Positions 58,967-64,000 of a stretch of DNA of 64,000 nucleotides are shown in pieces. Within the stretch, counting starts at the first letter, position 1; each line of letters opens with the position of its first letter. The stretch covers positions 17,566,136 to 17,630,135 of the forward strand of contig JACGWO010000013.1 of NCBI GenBank assembly GCA_034509735.1, given 5' to 3'. The notes beneath the pieces are model-generated. The model was not told the origin of the DNA. It ran no database searches and saw only the letters and a list, made by a program, of their open reading frames with translations. Source of the DNA: Sesamum alatum. Lineage: Eukaryota > Streptophyta > Magnoliopsida > Lamiales > Pedaliaceae. The position numbers were made by a program, and so were the translations under genes.

Positions 58967-60080
58967 GGGTAAAATGCAATTTAGCCCTATGTGTTTTCAT
59001 AAATGTTTAAAATACCCCATTGTGAAAAAAAAAATAAAAATTGAAAACCCCCCTATGATCTTCAGAATAGGGCAAAACAACCCCTCCGACCCGGCGGTGT
59101 ATCTCACTCGTCCTTCATATGACTGGGGTTCAATTTTGCCAATAAATTAATTTACATCTTTTTTTTGTGAACCGTTAGATCTTGCTTGCTATACATCTAA
59201 CGGTTGAAACTTAAAAGAAAATAAATTAACGGTTAGATTTCCTTAGATTTGAATCAAAGGTCCAGATTTAATATACAATTCAATGGTCCAAATTTCATTT
59301 AATTTGAATAAACGATCCATATCAATATACAAATATTTATATTATTTTTATTTATTAAATATGAATAAAATATTTAAATATTTTAAAATATATTTTAAGA
59401 AAATATTTTGAAAAAAGGTCTTCATCCCCACCACCACCACCTCCCCCCACCCCATCGGCGCCCCCTCGCCATCACCGCCGTCTTTGTGACAGATCGTGTC
59501 GCCGCTGTCTTCATCACAGTGCGCGCGGCCCCCTCTCCTCCTCCACGTGCACCGCCTCTCTCCCCTCCCATCCGCCTCCTTCGCTGGCCGCCTCCTCCCC
59601 ACTTCCGAGCACTCCGCTCCCTCCCCTCCCTGGCGTCGACGTGGCAATGGCCGACGCCTCTCTCCCTCCTATTATCTATATATATACATATATACACATA
59701 AAATATAATATATATTTATATATAAATACAATATAATATATATTTATATATAAATAAATATCTATAATTTTTAAAGATTTATAAATTATATTTAAATATA
59801 TATAAATATATACAATTTTAAAATATACTTTTATAATGTTGACAAGATCTGAATCGTCCATTTGTAAGAGATGAGATCTAATAGTATATAAATAAGGGTA
59901 AAAGTGGCATTTTCTTATTACAAAATTTAAAAAAAAAAGAGGCGCGTGTGGTGCACCTAATGCATGGAGGGAGTGTTTTGCTCTATTTTAAAGATCAGGG
60001 GAGGGTTTTTTAGTGTTTTTTTTACAAGGGGTATTTTAAATATTTATAAAAACACAGGGGGCTAAATTGCATTTCACCCT
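58967..60080. mobile_element. Large foldback element with GC-rich cargo (Pack-MULE candidate)
   Basis: GGGTAAAATGCAATTTAGCCC at left pairs with GGGGGCTAAATTGCATTTCACCC-like sequence at right, continued by inner pairs (AAAATACCCC versus GGGGTATTTT). Flanks ATTTTCTCA (58958-58966) and TTTTTCTCA (60081-60089) look like a 9-bp duplication. The middle holds a strongly GC-rich block (59424-59665) in otherwise AT-rich sequence. Confidence 0.75.
59424..59665. other. GC-rich block, possible captured gene fragment
   Basis: About 240 bases rich in C and G triplets, open in several frames. Plus-strand frames give Pro/Arg/Ser-rich peptides and minus-strand frames Gly/Arg-rich ones. I recognise no domain. 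It ends abruptly in TA-rich sequence at 59670. It may be a host exon or 5' UTR fragment carried by the foldback element, or GC-rich simple sequence. Confidence 0.45.
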
Positions 60081-60119
60081 TTTTTCTCAAGTACTTTTCT
60101 TTTTTTTATCTTTATTTAT

Positions 60120-61094
60120 GGATAAACATCATTTTTGGTCCCTAAACTATGCCACTTATCTATTTTTAATCCCTCATGTATCATGCCCATTAGATTTGGT
60201 CCCTCAAGTTTAATAATTTCAGCAGCTTTGGTTCCTCCGTTAATTTTTTGGTTAAAATAAATGGACTTTAAAAAAACAGATAAATTTGTGCTCAAGGGAG
60301 TTTGAACTTGGATCACAAGTTTAACAAAACAAGTTTGTTACCACTAGGCCAAATATCACTTAAGTTTTATTTACCCACAATTATACTTATTTACAACTTC
60401 TGTGTAGCTTCCCCAAGTTTATTTCTTAATTTTTAAGCCTATCAAATTTTACAAAATGTCTTTAAAGTCATAAAAATTCCACAAGAATAAATCTCAAAAA
60501 CTCAAAAAAAATACATAAGTCATAAAAATACCAAACAATGTCATAAACAATACATAAGTCATGTCATCAAATACATAAAAATAGTCTTGAAAATTTCTAA
60601 ATATTAATTAAAACATAATTCAAAAATTGATCCATTACAACAAAAATATTTATTGCTTATCTTTTTTCTTTTCCTTATTTCTACTTTCTCTTGGCCTTTC
60701 ATGTGTATTTATCTTTGATTGACTTTCAAGTGCAGCTTTAAGATTTGATAGAGTGATGAAACTCACGGCGCAATAGAATTAGGGTTTGAGGAGTGGCCCA
60801 ATTTTGATTTGAAGTGGCTAATTTGGGAATATTACACATACTTCATAGAAATGAATAAGTAATTTTTGGGTGAATAAAACTTAAGTAATTGGCTTGGCCT
60901 AGTGGTAATAGGTTTATTTTGTTAAGCTTGTGATCCAAGTTCAAACTCCCTTGAGCACAAATTTGTTCTTTTTTATTTTTTATTGTTTTAAAGTCCGTTA
61001 ATTTTTGAGGGACCAAAGCTGATGAAATTATTAAACTTGATGGATCAAAAGTAGATAAGTGACATAGTTTAGGGACAAAAAATGATGTTTACCC
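60120..61094. mobile_element. Mutator-type element with about 250-base inverted arms
   Basis: Left arm GGATAAACATCATTTTTGGT pairs with the right end ACAAAAAATGATGTTTACCC, and pairing continues through most of 250 bases. Flanked by identical 9-bp duplications TTTATTTAT (60111-60119 and 61095-61103). Each arm contains, in inverse orientation, GGCCTAGTGG and GTTCAAACTCC about 35 bases apart, similar to pol III A and B boxes. No transposase. Confidence 0.9.
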
Positions 61095-61103
61095 TTTATT
61101 TAT

Positions 61104-61855
61104 TTATGATCAAATTATAAAAAATACTATATCATAGCTTTCATGATTGATATGAAAAATTGAAAACATTGAAATGTTGACTATATAATATCTTTGAGTT
61201 AGCCAACTACATTTTGTTTGAAACAATATGAATGCTCGTTTTAATAAGTACTACTTAAAGTCTTAATTTTTTTTTTGTAGTCATCAACCACAATGTTTAA
61301 ACTCTCAAATTAATGTTATATAAGTCTAAATTCAACCTTGAAGGAGATCCAATCGACGATTCCATCTTCAAGTCTTCATTCATATTCAAAATATAGCACC
61401 TATTTTTCCGATAATAAAATCAAACCCTCAAATAAATAGGTTAAATATAAACCGAAATATGAAGGAGATCAAGTGTGTGAAGATTTTCACTTTAAATTGC
61501 CAAATACTACATTTCTTGCACTATAAAAATACAATATATTAGTTGTGGAAATTTGAGACGGAAAAATCTATTACAAATTGAGACGGAAAAATCTATTACA
61601 ACACATTGCAATGGAAATTCCTCAAAGTCAAAAAAAAGTCTCAAAATCCGTGCAAACTTTTGATGAAAACTCACGATGGTTAGGTTTGTGGCAAAACCCA
61701 TAACAATTTTGGTGAGTAGCTGACAGGAGAACCTTCTGTCGCCAATTTTGTCAGAAATTCCATGTCATCAAATGTTCTATTGGAAAAATAAAGCAAATAT
61801 GTGAATCACATTAACACATATTGCATATAATCGGTTCCGGTGATTACCTCAATGC
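61104..61855. other. AT-rich region, nothing assigned
   Basis: No gene seen. A small direct repeat, TTGAGACGGAAAAATCTATT, occurs twice at about 61550-61600. Confidence 0.5.
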
Positions 61856-63215
61856 TAATGTATGTCAACACGCAGCGGAATTAACTTTGTGACACCTGGA
61901 TCTTTGTGGCTCGTCTACAAGCTTCCTACGATCTCTTGGATCTGCAAGCACGCCCTACGAATCCACGTATCTCCTAGCACGTCCCTTAGTCGGCCTTGTC
62001 ACGATCGCCCTTCTCTCGCTCCACGTAGATCGCTACCAGAGCTATCCACTAGAGTTTACACGCCTTAAACCCCCGGAGACTTTTGGTGATACTCCAAGAG
62101 AAAATAGAGAGAGTATTTGGCGAGAGGCTTTGGGAGAGTGTACGTCGAATCGTAATTGTTATTCCATGGAAGCACCCTATTTATAGGTGTGCACGAGAGG
62201 AGTCCAACCCTAATACAAACTGTAGGGGACTACAGACTCTTCACACAAGAGGAGTCCTCCTTAACCACAAGTTTGGGAGACATCAAACTCTTTAAATATG
62301 GATGCTATTTAATATCTCCCACTCATACATATTTGATATAGCCTCTCCAATCCAAAATTTCTCATCTCCCATCCTCTCTTTCATACAGGGAGTAAGGCGT
62401 GCGACCAAGCGAGAAAAGAGAAAAACACGAGGAGAGTTATATTAAGTCATCACCAATACTAACATAACTCATCAACTCCAAAAAAAACTCGCTATGTACC
62501 CCAAACCTCGTGGACACACTTGATCAAGCATCTCTAAATCCCTCAACAAATAGAGCATGCTTGACCCTCTCAGATATGCTTCTACGTTCATGACTAGTCA
62601 GACATAATCCGACTAAGCCGTCCGGGCTATGAACAATAGAACATAAGTGCGTCACCAACTTGGTTCTTCCTCGGCCTCTCACATCAATCAGTTTGGCCTT
62701 GATAGCTTTCCTAGACATGCTCCGACAGACCGTATCACTCGTGCCCATTGGAGAGCATGCTAAAGTAGCATCATCAAGCTTACGCCTCATGACATGGCCC
62801 TGAGTCCCAAAGGGTACAAGGGATTGTATGGGCTCACACAATGACGAAGCAGGGACCTATTCAGTCACTCCTCATAGTAGGTCGTCTTAACGCACATGTA
62901 GTATGATCACATGCTATGATGGAGCTCCCACTCAACTTGGGCATGTCACAGCTCTCAATATCATATGAACCTAAGTCCAGTCGCTATCCAAGCCCCTAAC
63001 TTGCGCACTACCAGACAATCACTCTCTTAATGTCCTCTAGTAGTTCGCACGTTCAGCTCGAAAATAGGCCTTTTATAAAGTTCGGACATACTTCATAATC
63101 GATCAAATATGTGATCTCATCTTAGTTTCTCTAGCCAAGGCGACTATTCATTATACATTGTCCTTCCCCACTTCTCAAGTGCGAAGGTGATCATTCGCAT
63201 GACTTACTAGTTGAT
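61856..63215. other. Unrecognised, less AT-rich block, probably repeat-derived
   Basis: Base composition is more even than the neighbours. Open frames up to 105 codons (minus strand 62524-62841) have no domain I recognise and no clear splice partners. Sequence such as AACACGCAGCGGAATTAA at the left edge resembles the ends of plant retrotransposon LTRs, so this may be part of a retroelement; I cannot prove it. Confidence 0.3.
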
Positions 63216-63219
63216 CGGT

Positions 63220-64000
63220 TGTCGAAGCCGTCAAATATAAAAACTGATTCTAAACTGTAGTAGTCGTGGAACCAGGTCGAATCCCAAGGGAATTATCAAT
63301 TACTTTCTCGATCTAGATGTAGTAACCAAAAAAAGGGGGGTATGAATTAAGTACTAATTATAAATGAACTAAATTAACAAAAGCAAGAGTAAAACAACTG
63401 AGAAGAGATTATAGATGAAAAAGTCCAATTCAAGGGGGTTCGTTTCACCAATCGTTATGTTTATCATGGATCACTAAGGGTTAATTCCATAACCAAGTAT
63501 TCAACTCTGGAATTTATTAGGATAGCCGTAACAAATCCCTGTTTTCCTATCGTAGTGGATTTGACTCAAACATCTAAATCCAAACTTATTATATCAAGAT
63601 TGGGCACGATAGCGTTCCATATCTCATCAATAATAGCATTTGCATCAATGAAAACAGTTGAATCTAGATCAAATAACCGAGATAGCTGCAATTATCTAAC
63701 CTAGTTTTCTCGTCCCTACAAATAAATCATGCAAAGCACATAATAAATTTGTTCGCTACTCATACCACTAATTCATGACAATTACGGATCACTGAACTTA
63801 TGGATAGCAATAGAATAATCAATATTGAATCGAATTGTCAGATCTATCAATAATAATCATTCTGTTAACAGTAAATCAAGACGAGAAATATTTGGCGAAA
63901 TCAGATAAATTCAAGATCTCAAAACATAACAATAGGGTTTAACGTTTCTCTTGAATCGGAATAGAAAACTAGCTACTAAACATGTTCATAGCTAAACAAA
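63220..64000. repeat. Start of a second LTR-like sequence, cut by window end
   Basis: From TGTCGAAGCCGTCAAATA onward the layout follows the LTR at 30907: a GTAGTAGTCGTGGAACCAGG block parallel to GTAGAAGTAGTGAGTAGGG, a GGTCGAATCCCAAGGGAATT block, a run of G, TACTAATTA, then AGAGATT with a TTCATGCTCG-like part. Similarity is in order and wording rather than close identity. The other end is outside the window. Confidence 0.5.

Noticed and set aside
59348..59697. Gly/Arg-rich and Pro/Arg-rich coding frames in the GC-rich block
   Set aside because: Open in several frames at once because of composition. No domain, and the frames run into TA repeats, so no gene is called; the block itself is kept as a possible captured fragment.
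62524..62841. 105-codon minus-strand frame
   Set aside because: No domain recognised and the surrounding block looks repeat-derived.

Overview
The window looks like nuclear DNA of a flowering plant, most likely a eudicot. It carries intron-rich genes with GT-AG splice sites, AT-rich introns and intergenic DNA, a plant-type MATE transporter family, and dense plant transposable elements (TR-GAG-like and copia LTR elements, Helitrons, Mutator-type foldback elements, hAT and CACTA MITEs, a SINE). I cannot name the species from sequence alone. Exon boundaries below come from reading splice sites and reading frame by eye; every multi-exon model keeps an open frame from start to stop.

Layout. (1) 1-19 kb is a compact gene block: a CID-domain RNA polymerase II regulator (+, 918-6304), a plastid-type KHG/KDPG aldolase (-, 7456-10639), an ELMO-domain protein (+, 11306-15939) and a MATE/DETOXIFICATION transporter (-, 16132-18804). 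The aldolase and ELMO genes are divergent and share one intergenic region; the ELMO and MATE genes are convergent. (2) 20-26 kb is a nest of Helitrons, one keeping a broken helicase, with a Mutator-type foldback element and a hAT MITE inside. (3) 26.5-30.5 kb holds a dead MULE transposase, a SINE, a CACTA MITE and tandem duplications. (4) 30,907-38,455 is a complete LTR element with matching 5-bp target duplications. It is oriented on the minus strand and has decayed gag and protease but no visible reverse transcriptase or integrase. (5) 40,435-43,773 is a second MATE gene, a paralogue of the first with identical lengths for exons 2-7. (6) 44-54 kb is gene-poor, with many foldback elements, a diverged hAT-like element, a 326-bp tandem duplication and a long inverted repeat. 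(7) 54.5-55.35 kb is the relic of a third MATE copy. (8) 55.56-58.86 kb is a truncated copia element with one LTR. (9) 58.9-61.1 kb holds two large Mutator-type foldback elements. The remainder is unrecognised repeat-like DNA plus the start of another LTR at the window edge.

Working picture: an ancestral tandem array of at least three MATE transporters was spread over about 39 kb by serial transposon insertion. Two copies look intact and one died. The first 19 kb stayed almost free of transposons. Nothing clearly amounts to an undescribed biochemical system. The most unusual structures are the gag/protease-only LTR element with its repeated palindromic motif, the nested Helitron locus, and the large foldback elements, one with a GC-rich cargo and one with tRNA-promoter-like boxes in its arms.
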